In this document: piece after piece, positions 1 to 9,989 of the stretch
How the letters are laid out: the number at the start of each line of letters is the position of its first letter
How positions within the stretch are numbered: the stretch's first letter is position 1
DNA from: Paenibacillus sp. FSL R5-0766
GTDB lineage: Bacteria; Bacillota; Bacilli; Paenibacillales; Paenibacillaceae
Length of the DNA: 64,000 nucleotides
Reading direction: 5' to 3'
NCBI RefSeq assembly: GCF_037971845.1
Contig: NZ_CP150227.1
Coordinates: 3,472,001 to 3,536,000, forward strand
Program-made: the position numbers and the translations under genes
Notes under the pieces: model-generated
What the model saw: the letters and a program-made list of their open reading frames with translations, nothing else
Told to the model about the DNA's origin: nothing
Database searches by the model: none

Positions 1-1
1 T

Positions 2-658
2 GATATCCCACTGCAAGTCATCGATATTACGGATCAGATTATTGAAGAAGGCAAGACGATGATCGGAAAAAAGCTGAATGACTCGATCCTGTTAACACTT
101 GCGGACCATATTCATTTTGCGCTGGATCGTTTCAAAAAAGGCGTGGTTGTGCAAAATCCGCTTCATTGGGACATTCGCCATCTATATCCTGCCGAATACC
201 GTGCCGGAGAATGGGCAGTTCGAAAAATCAATGATGCTTTTCAAGTCTCGTTGCCATCTGGTGAATCAAGCTCTATTGCCCTTCATTTCGTGAACTCACA
301 ATTCGACTCGGGCAGTATGAACCAAACGATTAAAATTACACAGATGATTAATGAGATTTTAGGTATCATGACAGAACATTTTGGAATGGCACTGAATCAG
401 GAATCTGCTGATTTTTCCAGGTTCATCACCCATCTGAGATACTTCATTGTTCGTCAGTTGAACCGGGAAGTGCTCTCGTTTAAAGATCAGCAATTTCTAT
501 ATGATGTATTGTCGGAGCGATATCCTGTCAGCTTCCAATGCGCACTCAAAATAAAGGAGGCGATGGAGCAGCAACGCGGATTCGTGATTACTCCCGATGA
601 GATGGTATATCTCATGATCCACATCGAGAGAGTGACATCCCGTACCGATACGGATTGA
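2..658 (+). CDS. BglG/LicT-family transcription antiterminator, C-terminal part
   Basis: The reading frame is open from the first bases of the window, so the 5' end is missing. What remains is about 218 residues covering two PTS regulation domains (PRDs). The first carries the motif DHIHFALDR with a candidate phosphorylated histidine, and the second carries THLRYF. LicT/BglG proteins are usually about 280 residues, so the missing part corresponds to the N-terminal RNA-binding (CAT) domain. Proteins of this family are phosphorylated on PRD histidines by the PTS and, when active, bind a RAT hairpin to stop early termination. A RAT element lies about 50 bases downstream, just before the EIIBCA gene, so this protein most likely controls that operon. 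It is probably intact outside the window. Confidence 0.93.
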   Translation, partial: DIPLQVIDITDQIIEEGKTMIGKKLNDSILLTLADHIHFALDRFKKGVVVQNPLHWDIRHLYPAEYRAGEWAVRKINDAFQVSLPSGESSSIALHFVNSQFDSGSMNQTIKITQMINEILGIMTEHFGMALNQESADFSRFITHLRYFIVRQLNREVLSFKDQQFLYDVLSERYPVSFQCALKIKEAMEQQRGFVITPDEMVYLMIHIERVTSRTDTD

Positions 659-707
659 TCTCCATACAACCTGTTTGAAGTTATACCATCATCAATATGA
701 ATTGAAT

Positions 708-739
708 ATGGAGTGTTACTGATTCGATCAGGCACCACC
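708..739 (+). promoter_or_regulatory. RAT (ribonucleic antiterminator) element ahead of the PTS gene
   Basis: The stretch contains the RAT landmarks GGAGTGTTACTG, then six spacer bases, then CAGGCACC. This matches the known LicT/SacY/BglG target pattern (GGATTGTTACTG ... CAGGCAAAACC). Its 3' end overlaps the 5' arm of the terminator hairpin at 737-786, which is the arrangement needed for antitermination: protein-bound RAT excludes the terminator. One variation from consensus is GGAGTG instead of GGATTG. Confidence 0.88.
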
Positions 740-794
740 AAATGTTTCCGACTCCGCATCTGCGGCGGGCCGGTATTACATTTGGTTTTTTTTT
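737..794 (+). terminator. Regulated terminator in the PTS leader
   Basis: Outer arms ACCAAATGT (737-745) and ACATTTGGT (778-786) pair perfectly and are followed by a run of eight Ts. The enclosed segment has its own CCGC/GCGG hairpin. The 5' arm overlaps the RAT element, so this is the conditional terminator that the LicT-type protein would prevent. Confidence 0.85.
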
Positions 795-816
795 CGCCAA
801 AAAAGGAGGAAGCAAC

Positions 817-2754
817 ATGAATCATCGGGAGTTGTCCAAAGAAATTATCCAGTTAACAGGAGGGCAAGAGAATATTACCCAAGCCTGGCATTGCATTACA
901 CGGCTTCGTTTCAACGTTCGAGAGCAAAACAAAGTTCAATTGGAACAGATCAAAGCGCTTCATGGTGTGCTCGGCGCACAGTTTCAGAACGATCAGTTTC
1001 AGGTGGTCATTGGCAACCAGGTTGCAGCCGTATATGAGCAGATCGAGGATCAGATGAAGCAGAGTGGTATATCGAAGCCCGAAACAGACGCGCCACGCTC
1101 TAAAGGGATTAATGCTGTTTTGGATACGATCTCCGGCATTTTCACTCCGATTCTGCCTGCCATCGTAGGTACCGGGATGTTAAAGGGGATTCTGGCATTG
1201 CTCGTTACACTTGGAGCGATACAGGAGAAAAGCGGTGAGTATCAAGTTCTGTCTTCCATCGCAAACGCGGCCTTTTATTTCTTGCCTTTTCTTCTGGCTC
1301 TATCATCAGCCCGAAAGTTCAAAGTGAATGAATATATCGCCCTGACGCTTGCAGGTACTTTATTGTATCCTACGATGCTGAATGCGTATCTGGCAAACCA
1401 GCTTGAACCGATTCGTTTTCTCTCGCTGCCCGTGTCCATTGTGAATTACACCCAGTCCGTTATTCCCATTATTCTGGGCGTGTGGCTTCTGAGTTATGTA
1501 CATCGCTGGGTGGATCGTTTTATTCCCGGTCCGGTCAAAGTCATCTTTACCTCGATGATTGTACTAGTCATCACGGTGCCGATTCTATTAATTGCGATTG
1601 GCCCCCTAGGGAATTACATGGGCATCTATCTGGAAATGGGCACTTCTTGGCTCTTTGCCCATTCGGGTCCGTTAACCGGCATTATTCTTGGCGGCCTCAT
1701 GCCTCTGATTGTTATGACGGGAATGCATTATGCGTTCTTCCCAGGCACCTTGCAGAATCTGAGCAAACTCGGATATGACGTGCTTTTGCTGCCGATCAAC
1801 CTGATAACCAATATGAGCCAGGCTGGTGCAGTCACGGCTGTTTTCCTCAAGACCAAAGATAAAAGAATGAAATCCATTGCTTTATCCAGTGGCATATCTG
1901 CCTTGCTTGGCATTACTGAACCTGCACTGTACGGTGTCACCTTGAAGCTGAAAAAACCATTTTACGCTTCACTCATCGGTGGAGCAGCAGGGGGTGGCTT
2001 TATTACCGCAGTGGGTCTGAAATGCTTCGGTTTTGCTGTACCAGGATTGCTGTCACTTCCGTTATACATTGGCCCGAATGGTGGCATGTCCAATTTCTGG
2101 TATGCATTAATCGGAATTGGCATCAGCTTTAGCGTTTCCTTCGTGGTGACTTTGCTGCTCAAGTGGGATGAGCCAAATGCACACAATTCTGCCATGTCCG
2201 ACTCAGCACAAACAATAACCGAACAGGAACAGGATACAACCACTGCCTTTTCTGAAGAAACGGTGGCACCTGTCACAGTACATTCCATTGAGGATAAAAA
2301 AGGGGAGGTGTTCAGCCCGCTCACTGGTGAATTGGTGCCGCTCGCAGAGCTTCCGGATCAAACGTTTGCCGAGGAATTGACCGGGAAAGGTATTGCCATT
2401 CGTCCGCAGGATGGCCGTGTTACAGCTCCTTTTGACGGAACCGTCACGTTGGTTGCCAAAAGTAAACATGCGATTATGCTGACCTCATCCAGTGGAATCG
2501 ACATTCTCATTCATGTTGGACTAAACAGTGTGTCGCTCAAAGGGAAATTTTTTGACGTGAAGGTTGTTGCAGGACAAGAAGTGAAGAAGGGTGACTTGCT
2601 TCTGGAATTTGATATGGATGGCATTCAGGGTGCGGGTATTGACCTTGTGACACCAGTCATCGTAACCAATACGCCGGATTACCTCGATGTAGTACCTGTT
2701 CAGGTGAAGGGGGTGATTCCAATGAATGAATTGCTTCTCCTCACCGTTCGTTAA
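817..2754 (+). CDS. bglP: Beta-glucoside-specific PTS transporter subunit EIIBCA
   Basis: A 645-residue membrane permease that would take up and phosphorylate beta-glucosides using phosphate relayed from HPr. Domains in order are EIIB (residues about 1-90, phosphocysteine C26 in HCITRLRF), a multi-helix EIIC (about 100-460) and EIIA (about 500-640, phosphohistidine H566 in LIHVGLNSVSLKG). The start at 817 is chosen because AAGGAGGA lies just upstream. An in-frame ATG at 742 lies inside the terminator hairpin and is unlikely to be used. The gene is preceded by RAT/terminator control and followed after 42 bases by a GH1 6-phospho-beta-glucosidase. The exact sugar (salicin, arbutin, cellobiose or other) cannot be read from the sequence. 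Confidence 0.95.
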   Translation: MNHRELSKEIIQLTGGQENITQAWHCITRLRFNVREQNKVQLEQIKALHGVLGAQFQNDQFQVVIGNQVAAVYEQIEDQMKQSGISKPETDAPRSKGINAVLDTISGIFTPILPAIVGTGMLKGILALLVTLGAIQEKSGEYQVLSSIANAAFYFLPFLLALSSARKFKVNEYIALTLAGTLLYPTMLNAYLANQLEPIRFLSLPVSIVNYTQSVIPIILGVWLLSYVHRWVDRFIPGPVKVIFTSMIVLVITVPILLIAIGPLGNYMGIYLEMGTSWLFAHSGPLTGIILGGLMPLIVMTGMHYAFFPGTLQNLSKLGYDVLLLPINLITNMSQAGAVTAVFLKTKDKRMKSIALSSGISALLGITEPALYGVTLKLKKPFYASLIGGAAGGGFITAVGLKCFGFAVPGLLSLPLYIGPNGGMSNFWYALIGIGISFSVSFVVTLLLKWDEPNAHNSAMSDSAQTITEQEQDTTTAFSEETVAPVTVHSIEDKKGEVFSPLTGELVPLAELPDQTFAEELTGKGIAIRPQDGRVTAPFDGTVTLVAKSKHAIMLTSSSGIDILIHVGLNSVSLKGKFFDVKVVAGQEVKKGDLLLEFDMDGIQGAGIDLVTPVIVTNTPDYLDVVPVQVKGVIPMNELLLLTVR

Positions 2755-4263
<1,509 letters not shown>

Positions 4264-4283
4264 TTATACAAAATTCTTACACG

Positions 4284-4308
4284 CCGCCCGTATGGGCGGT
4301 TCTTTATT
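4284..4308 (+). terminator. Rho-independent terminator after GH1 gene
   Basis: A six-pair all-GC stem CCGCCC/GGGCGG with loop GTAT is followed by a T-rich tail. It ends the licT-bglP-bglH operon. Confidence 0.85.
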
Positions 4309-4373
4309 TTACACTAGTAAAATCAGGGATAATTATGTAAACTTGTGATATTCAAACAAGAGGAGTGAATTCA

Positions 4374-4498
4374 ATGTCTAACAAGGTGATTTTGCTTTAG
4401 GTTCACAGAAGGATATTTGCGTTACAGAGATTCCTTTTGTGGACATTCCAGTGCGGGAAACCGTCCAAACAATGTTTACTGGAGGAGATTATTATTAA
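4374..4498 (+). pseudogene. Small ORF of about 41 codons with an apparent one-base frameshift
   Basis: A strong ribosome site (AAGAGGAG, 8 bases before an ATG at 4374) leads into only eight codons before TAG at 4398. A shift of one base after the third codon opens a frame that runs without a stop from about 4384 to TAA at 4496. It would read MSN, then QGDFALGSQKDICVTEI, and end in QTMFTGGDYY. The stop overlaps the presumed start of the next gene, as in translational coupling. I do not recognise the peptide. It may be a decayed small gene, a leader peptide, a programmed frameshift, or an intact gene carrying a sequencing error. Confidence 0.4.
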
Positions 4499-5561
4499 TT
4501 TTAACGAAGCTGTTAACATCAGCAATACACATGTACTGACGCTGGTACCCGAGTTGTTTCATCTGGAGGGTTACAATATTCAGCTTATTCCGCCTCATGA
4601 GGGTGGACGTAATGTCGTTTACACTTGCGAGCAAGAGGGGCGTGAATCGCTAATTCTACGGGTGTCTTTTTTGCCTGACAGAAAGCGGGAAGATTACATT
4701 GCCGAACTGGAATATGTCCGGTATCTGTTTGAGCACGGTGCAAGTGTCTCGAATGTAGTCAGCTCGAAAAAGGGCGATCTGTTAGAAGAGGTCACTTATG
4801 GTGAGCATACGTTCTTTATCTGTATGTTTGTGAAGGCCACAGGGAAGTTGCTGGTAGAGAACCATTATCAGTACCGGGAAGGCGTTCCACTTAGCGAATA
4901 CTATTATAATAGCGGTAAAGTTCTGGGCAGAATGCATCAGCTATCGAAAGGGTACACTCCCGTCCATCGCCGGCATCATTTGATTGACAATTACAGCGGT
5001 GAATATATCGATAACCTGGTACCTGAATCATTCCCTCTGCTTAAGGGGAAGATGGTCGAACTCCTGAATACTTTAAGAGCTTTGGATACAAATAAGGAAA
5101 CATTCGGCATGATCCATTTTGATTATAACGATGGGAATTACTCGATCGATTTTGATACCGGTCAGATCACCGTGTATGATTTTGATAATTCATGCTTTGG
5201 TTGGTATATGTATGATCTGGCCGATCTATGGACACACGGCGTCGGCTGGGTTCAATTTGAGCCGGATGCGGATAAACGCAGACAGTTCATGGATGACTAT
5301 TTTCAAAATGCCCTCGCTGGATATACTTCCGAGACCAAGATCGAAGATTCGATGTTGGAGAAGCTGTCTTTATTTATTCAAGTTACTCTCTTGGAGAACA
5401 TTCTAGGTCAATTTGAGGAAATGCAGCGTGCTGGCGAAGAACCGGAAGCTGACGAAGCACTGTTGTATCTCATTAAATGTCTGGAAGAGGATATACCGTA
5501 TAAAGGATTTTTCCATGAGATGTATTCCACTGAAGCTCCTTTTGAGTATGAGGGACGCTGA
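4494..5561 (+). CDS. Aminoglycoside/choline-kinase-like phosphotransferase (APH fold)
   Basis: About 355 residues with the APH-family layout: an N-lobe with a GGRNVVY glycine-containing strand and ILRVSFL lysine/arginine-strand region, the catalytic loop MIHFDYNDGNYSID (catalytic Asp with the downstream Asn) near residue 215, and VYDFDNSC as the metal-binding DFD motif. Family members phosphorylate small molecules such as aminoglycosides, homoserine, choline or sugars; the substrate here is unknown. The start is uncertain. GGAGGAG at 4481-4487 points to ATT at 4494, while the only conventional upstream in-frame start, TTG at 4437, has no ribosome site and lies in the small-ORF region. The gene stands alone and is followed by a convergent AraC gene. 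Confidence 0.82.
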   Translation: MNFNEAVNISNTHVLTLVPELFHLEGYNIQLIPPHEGGRNVVYTCEQEGRESLILRVSFLPDRKREDYIAELEYVRYLFEHGASVSNVVSSKKGDLLEEVTYGEHTFFICMFVKATGKLLVENHYQYREGVPLSEYYYNSGKVLGRMHQLSKGYTPVHRRHHLIDNYSGEYIDNLVPESFPLLKGKMVELLNTLRALDTNKETFGMIHFDYNDGNYSIDFDTGQITVYDFDNSCFGWYMYDLADLWTHGVGWVQFEPDADKRRQFMDDYFQNALAGYTSETKIEDSMLEKLSLFIQVTLLENILGQFEEMQRAGEEPEADEALLYLIKCLEEDIPYKGFFHEMYSTEAPFEYEGR

Positions 5562-5613
5562 AGGGACCTGTACGTAAACTAAACCCTGAATAACCAAGGA
5601 TTCATCAAGTGGG

Positions 5614-5648
5614 GAGGCAGCCGGATCGACCGGTTGCCTCTTTGTTTG
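5614..5648 (+). terminator. Terminator between phosphotransferase and AraC genes
   Basis: An 11-base stem (GAGGCAGCCGG with CCGGTTGCCTC, one G-U pair) with a five-base loop is followed by TTTGTTTGT. It terminates the plus-strand phosphotransferase transcript just before the end of the convergent AraC gene. Confidence 0.8.
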
Positions 5649-5659
5649 TCTGTGACATG

Positions 5660-6490
5660 TTATTCGAATTTGGAAGGAGGCACATTGTAAAATTTTTTGA
5701 ATGCTTTGGAGAACGTAAAGGGATCGGGATAACCCAGAAATTCGGCAATTTGCTGGATCGTATATTTTTTCTCGTACAGATAGTCTCTTGCCCGATTCAT
5801 TTTGATCTGATTGATGTACTGTCCGGGTGTTATGCCGAGAATTTTTTTGAACAAAGAAATAAAATATTTCTCAGAGACGCCAGCAATATCTGCAAGTTCG
5901 TTAACTCGGATGGCACGATGCAGATTCGCATCCACGTAGGGGAAGACATTCTGCAGAACTTCCAGACTTCCTTCGATCTTCCTCGGTTTTCGGTCTTTCA
6001 GGAACTCACCGTGATACAGCCCTTGCCTATGTAATTCCAAAATTTTGGCGATGACAAGAAGCAGAGAGGCTTTCAAGTAAAGTGGACTGGCGGAAGTGCC
6101 GCTACTCTGCTTGAATCTTCGATAGGACGAAGTGAACAGCGTTGATTCCTCTTGAATGAGATTGCCAGGTACAATGCCCGGAAGTTGAAACTCGCCGAGT
6201 ATTCGCTTTTGCTCAGCGATGCTGAAATCAAAGTGCATGTATATGAATCGGCACAACTCTCCGGTCGTGCAAGCCATATAGGGTATATCCGGATAAAAAA
6301 ACACCACGTCCCCCGGTTCTGCCATATGCTCGATTCCATCGATGGTAATCTGCACGGAGCCTGCTGTAATGAACCACAGATCATAATCGGAATGAGACTT
6401 GTGCTCCGTCCAATTACTGTCGTGCGTTTGTTCCAAATAAGAGCTCATGCGAAGTGTGATGTACTCCGAAAGTTCGTCGATTATACTCAT
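5660..6490 (-). CDS. AraC-family transcriptional regulator with N-terminal cupin
   Basis: About 276 residues. An N-terminal cupin-like sensor domain (residues about 15-100, with DLWFITAGSVQITIDG and EPGDVVFFYP) precedes two helix-turn-helix units at the C terminus (about 180-275, LADIAGVSEKYFISLFKK and IAEFLGYPDPFTFSKAFKK). Such proteins usually activate a neighbouring sugar-use gene when a ligand binds the cupin. The start at 6490 is preferred over the in-frame ATG at 6511 because AGGAA lies 9-10 bases before it. It is divergent from the GH4 gene at 6688, whose promoter has a consensus -10 but no good -35, as expected for an activated promoter. The inducer is unknown. Confidence 0.9.
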   Translation of the reverse strand: MSIIDELSEYITLRMSSYLEQTHDSNWTEHKSHSDYDLWFITAGSVQITIDGIEHMAEPGDVVFFYPDIPYMACTTGELCRFIYMHFDFSIAEQKRILGEFQLPGIVPGNLIQEESTLFTSSYRRFKQSSGTSASPLYLKASLLLVIAKILELHRQGLYHGEFLKDRKPRKIEGSLEVLQNVFPYVDANLHRAIRVNELADIAGVSEKYFISLFKKILGITPGQYINQIKMNRARDYLYEKKYTIQQIAEFLGYPDPFTFSKAFKKFYNVPPSKFE

Positions 6491-6650
6491 ATTTACAGTT
6501 CCTGCATGCATCTAACCCAATTCATTCCTCTCTACTTTATGACATCCTTTATTTTTCACTATCATATACAAGGAATTATCTTTTATTAATTATCGTACCA
6601 TATGACATGTATTGAAAACTATGACGCATTCCGATTCCAGCCCACTCACC

Positions 6651-6656
6651 TATAAT
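6651..6656 (+). promoter_or_regulatory. Candidate -10 box of the GH4 gene
   Basis: A perfect TATAAT lies 31 bases before the GH4 start. The position 17 bases upstream (about 6628-6633) does not resemble TTGACA. A good -10 without a -35 fits activation by the divergent AraC-type protein; this is inference. Confidence 0.5.
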
Positions 6657-6687
6657 GAACTTATATCGTTACGAGGAGGGGTTATTG

Positions 6688-8094
6688 ATGAATGCTACAA
6701 GTACACAACATCCAAAGGTGGTTGTTATTGGGGCGGGCAGCCTTTTTTTTGGTCGTCAGTCCATCTGGCAGATGGTACACTCCCCATATTTGAATCAGGG
6801 AACGTTGGCTTTGGTGGATACGGACGAGGAACGGCTCTCGAAAATGGTAAAACTAGCGGAAATGGTCGCCAAGGAGAACAACGTATCCCTAAAGATTGAG
6901 GGTTCAGTGGACCGAAGACAGGTACTTCCGGAAGCCGACTTCGTTGTGCTCAGCTTTGCGGAAGAATCGGTGAAATATCGGGGCATCGACTGCCAGGTTT
7001 CTCTAAAGTATGGGATTCGGATGTGTTCTGGCGATACGATTGGCCCGGGCGGAATCTTTCGTGCGATGAGGGAACTGCCAGTTATTATGGAATGCGCCAA
7101 AGACATTGAGGAGTTGTGTCCGGATGCTTGGGTGATCAATTATATTAACCCGTCTACCGTGCATGGCATCGCATTACATCGATATGCTCCGAAGCTTAAA
7201 TCGTTTGCGCTGTGCGATAGTCATCATATGCCGCATAAGAAAGCCTATTATGCCGTACGAGCCGGAATCATCGAAAATACGAGCCAGTTCACCGCAGAAA
7301 TAGACCAGAAATTCGATTTTCGTATCGCGGGTGTCAATCATTTCACTTGGCTGCTCAAAGCAGAATATGAAGGAAAAAATGTGATGCCCACAATTGCAGA
7401 AGCCATGCGTAAACTGGCAGGTGATGAGAATAACGGAGGTGATCGCGGCGCAAAAGCTCTTTTTAACGATGCAATTACCTATGAACTGTATGATATTTTC
7501 GGAATCATTCCTACTTGTACGGCGCATACGAAGGAATACGTGCGGTATTGGCAGGGTCTTGGCAAAACTGCGGACACGATTCCTCCATTATCAATCTGGG
7601 AGACAGAGGACAGATATGAGCGTCACGATGAAATGTGGCAGCAAGTCGATGACTTCCTTGCAGGAAACATCCCGATTGCCGATTACATGAGCACCTTTGG
7701 ACCGGATCATGCGACAGATATCATCGAAAATATGGTGGGGAACTTGGGCAAAAAATTCTTCATCAATACGCTCAATCAAGGTGCGGTAACCAATATGAAT
7801 GCGGATTCGTTCCTGGAACTCCTATGCGATGTAGATATGGATGGGGCGAAGCCACTCCATGTAGGCGAGATGCCACGCGGAATTAGAGGGATGCAAGAAC
7901 TTGTACTGGATACGCATGAGCTTACGGTTGAAGCTGTTCTGGAACAGAGCTACGAGAAGCTGAGAAGGGCGATGCTCACTGACCCGCTCGTGAGTTCCAT
8001 CAGTGACGCGGACAAGATCATCCATGAATTGTTGGAACTGGAGCGTAAGATGATTCCGGACGTTTGGTATAAGGACAGACTGCAGTATAGCTAA
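6688..8094 (+). CDS. GH4-family NAD-dependent glycosidase, unusual CDSHH subtype
   Basis: About 468 residues. The N-terminal Rossmann motif VVIGAGSLFFGR binds NAD, GDTIGPGGIFRAMRELP and INYINPSTVHGIAL are typical GH4 segments, and GVNHFTWL carries the histidine that helps bind the catalytic metal. GH4 enzymes break glycosidic bonds by a redox-elimination mechanism needing NAD, a divalent metal and a Cys ligand. The specificity motif at the metal cysteine, here CDSHHMP near residue 176, does not match the common forms CNIP/CNVP (6-phospho-beta-glucosidase), CDMP (6-phospho-alpha-glucosidase) or CHSV (alpha-galactosidase), so I leave the substrate open. The start has GAGGAGGG seven bases upstream. 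An AraC regulator is divergent and no transporter is adjacent. Confidence 0.9.
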   Translation: MNATSTQHPKVVVIGAGSLFFGRQSIWQMVHSPYLNQGTLALVDTDEERLSKMVKLAEMVAKENNVSLKIEGSVDRRQVLPEADFVVLSFAEESVKYRGIDCQVSLKYGIRMCSGDTIGPGGIFRAMRELPVIMECAKDIEELCPDAWVINYINPSTVHGIALHRYAPKLKSFALCDSHHMPHKKAYYAVRAGIIENTSQFTAEIDQKFDFRIAGVNHFTWLLKAEYEGKNVMPTIAEAMRKLAGDENNGGDRGAKALFNDAITYELYDIFGIIPTCTAHTKEYVRYWQGLGKTADTIPPLSIWETEDRYERHDEMWQQVDDFLAGNIPIADYMSTFGPDHATDIIENMVGNLGKKFFINTLNQGAVTNMNADSFLELLCDVDMDGAKPLHVGEMPRGIRGMQELVLDTHELTVEAVLEQSYEKLRRAMLTDPLVSSISDADKIIHELLELERKMIPDVWYKDRLQYS

Positions 8095-8114
8095 GAAGGG
8101 AGAATGATAAAGAT

Positions 8115-8165
8115 AAAGACCACGTTGGCTCCTTCAAAGGGCTAACGTTGGTCTTTATTTTTTAT
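8115..8165. terminator. Bidirectional terminator between GH4 and LysR genes
   Basis: A long imperfect hairpin pairs AAAGACCACGTTGGCT with GGCTAACGTTGGTCTTT, with T-rich sequence on both strands outside it. It sits between the convergent ends of the GH4 gene and the LysR gene and could serve both. Confidence 0.7.
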
Positions 8166-8188
8166 CATTTGTCATTTATCCAGACTTC

Positions 8189-9076
8189 CTACTCTACTTT
8201 AAACAGGCCAGCATTATCTTCATAGTACGAAGTAATAAAATCACGAAATTCTCCAACAGCAGGAGATAACCATTTTTGTTTGACCCAGGAGAGGCTAATT
8301 GGATATATCGCTGAATCATCAGCAATTTTTACATAACGTAACCCCAGTGCTCTACATACGGAGATCGGAAGTAATGCAACACCCTGATTAAGCCTGATAA
8401 TTTCAAGCAGGGTATGAGAATCGACCTCGAATGCAAGATTGGGCAGGAAGCCTGCTTTTTCACAGAGCATAGTGGTAAATCGGCTGTACTCCTTATTATC
8501 GGCAAGGGAAATAAAGGGCTCATTTGCAACAACATTTAATGAAATTCTTGTCTCTCCGCCGTATTGATGATTTGTTGGCACAACCAGAACAATATCCTCC
8601 TCAACAAGGACAACACTCTCAATCTCCTCATCCTGAATCGGATGCCCCGTAATGCCCAGATGCATGTCGCCTTTCTTCAATCCTGTAATAATTTCACTGC
8701 GTGTCCCAATACCCTGATGAAGCTTGGTCTCGGGGGTACCGTTGATATAGTTACTAATGAGACCTGTGAGGAATCGGGTATTGGTAATCGAGATCCTGAT
8801 CGTATTGGATATTTGCTGTTCCTCCGCTTTAATTTCCATCTCTGCATTTTCAATTTCAATAAAAATCCGGTTCACATGTTTCAATAAAATTTCACCTGAG
8901 GAATTCAATTGAATGTTTCGTCCTCTCCTATGAAATAGGGGGGTACCCAATTCATCCTCAAGTCTTTTAATCGTCAAGCTTAGGGAAGGTTGAGCAATAT
9001 TCAATTGTGCAGCTGCCTTAGAGATATGTTCAGTATAGGCAACGGTCTGAAAGTATTTGAGCTGAAGCAATTCCAT
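8189..9076 (-). CDS. LysR-family transcriptional regulator
   Basis: A 295-residue protein with the standard LysR plan. The winged helix-turn-helix is at residues 1-60 (LQLKYFQTVAYTEHISKAAAQLNIAQPSLSLTIKRLE in two adjoining parts) and a substrate-binding domain fills residues about 90-290 (includes GLKKGDMHLGITG and LLEIIRLNQGVALLP). AAGGAG precedes the start. It is divergent from the acetoacetate-decarboxylase-like gene at 9229 across a 152-base AT-rich gap, the usual arrangement for a LysR protein controlling its neighbour with a co-inducer. The ligand is unknown. Confidence 0.93.
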   Translation of the reverse strand: MELLQLKYFQTVAYTEHISKAAAQLNIAQPSLSLTIKRLEDELGTPLFHRRGRNIQLNSSGEILLKHVNRIFIEIENAEMEIKAEEQQISNTIRISITNTRFLTGLISNYINGTPETKLHQGIGTRSEIITGLKKGDMHLGITGHPIQDEEIESVVLVEEDIVLVVPTNHQYGGETRISLNVVANEPFISLADNKEYSRFTTMLCEKAGFLPNLAFEVDSHTLLEIIRLNQGVALLPISVCRALGLRYVKIADDSAIYPISLSWVKQKWLSPAVGEFRDFITSYYEDNAGLFKVE

Positions 9077-9228
9077 TCATTCGCACTCCTTATTTATTCT
9101 GATAAATATATATAGTACTTATTATGTATTATATTAAATTTAAATATTGATGTAGAATTTTTTTATGAGATACAGTTCAAATTTTTATATAACAAAACTT
9201 AACTAAATTTATGAGGTAGGTGTCTTTG

Positions 9229-9975
9229 ATGAAAATCGATGTGAATAACATAGCTAAAAATCTGAATACACCCCTAACGGCTCCGGCATACCCGATGCCA
9301 CCGTACAAATTCGTGAATCGTGAATATTTGAATATTATTTACCGGACCGATGAAAAAGCTTTACGGGCAGCCGTACCAGAACCTCTCGAAATTACTGAAC
9401 CACTGGTTAAATTCGAAGTGATGTGGATGCCGGATGTTTCTGGACTGGGTGCTTATACAGAAGCTGGACAAGTCATTCCTGTGCAATTTAATGGAGAGGA
9501 AGGCGATTATGTGCATTCAATGTACGTAGACAATTTCCCCGCGATTGCGAGTGGTCGAGAGCTTACAGCCTATCCGAAAAAGCTGGGTGCGCCCAAGTTG
9601 TATACCGATTCAGATACACTTGTCGGCACACTTGATTATGGAACGCTGCGTGTAGCCACAGCAACGATGGGCTATAAACACGTAGAAATGGATAAGGATA
9701 TCGCCAAACGTGAAATATGCGCACCTAATTTTATGATTAAGATTGCTACTGACTATACCGGGAATTTAAGAATATGTGATCTAATCCGTACTCAAATTAC
9801 GGACATCGAAGTGAAGGAAGCTTGGACAGGACCTGCCCGGCTTCAATTGTTCGAACATGCGTTGGCACCTCTTGCAGATCTGCCTGTGTTGGAAGTGGTG
9901 TCCGCTTCTCATATCCTTACCAACCTAACCTTAAACGCTGCACAACCTGTATATAACTACCTGGAAGAGAAATAA
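9229..9975 (+). CDS. Acetoacetate decarboxylase family protein
   Basis: About 248 residues. The motif SGRELTAYPKKLGAPKL near residue 108-124 carries the lysine pair of acetoacetate decarboxylase, where the first lysine forms the Schiff base with the beta-keto acid. MPPYKFVNREYL and MYVDNFPAIA also resemble this family. The classic reaction turns acetoacetate into acetone and CO2, but many relatives act on other keto acids or as aldolases. It is the first gene of a probable two-gene operon with a ketopantoate-reductase-like gene 14 bases downstream and is divergent from LysR. The ATG at 9229 has GAGGTAGG at good spacing; an in-frame GTG at 9220 overlaps that site. No CoA-transferase or thiolase is nearby. 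Confidence 0.88.
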   Translation: MKIDVNNIAKNLNTPLTAPAYPMPPYKFVNREYLNIIYRTDEKALRAAVPEPLEITEPLVKFEVMWMPDVSGLGAYTEAGQVIPVQFNGEEGDYVHSMYVDNFPAIASGRELTAYPKKLGAPKLYTDSDTLVGTLDYGTLRVATATMGYKHVEMDKDIAKREICAPNFMIKIATDYTGNLRICDLIRTQITDIEVKEAWTGPARLQLFEHALAPLADLPVLEVVSASHILTNLTLNAAQPVYNYLEEK

Positions 9976-9989
9976 GGAGGAAAAATAAA

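Noticed and set aside
5609..6034. A 141-codon plus-strand open frame
   Set aside because: It is antisense to the C-terminal helix-turn-helix of the AraC gene and starts inside a terminator hairpin.
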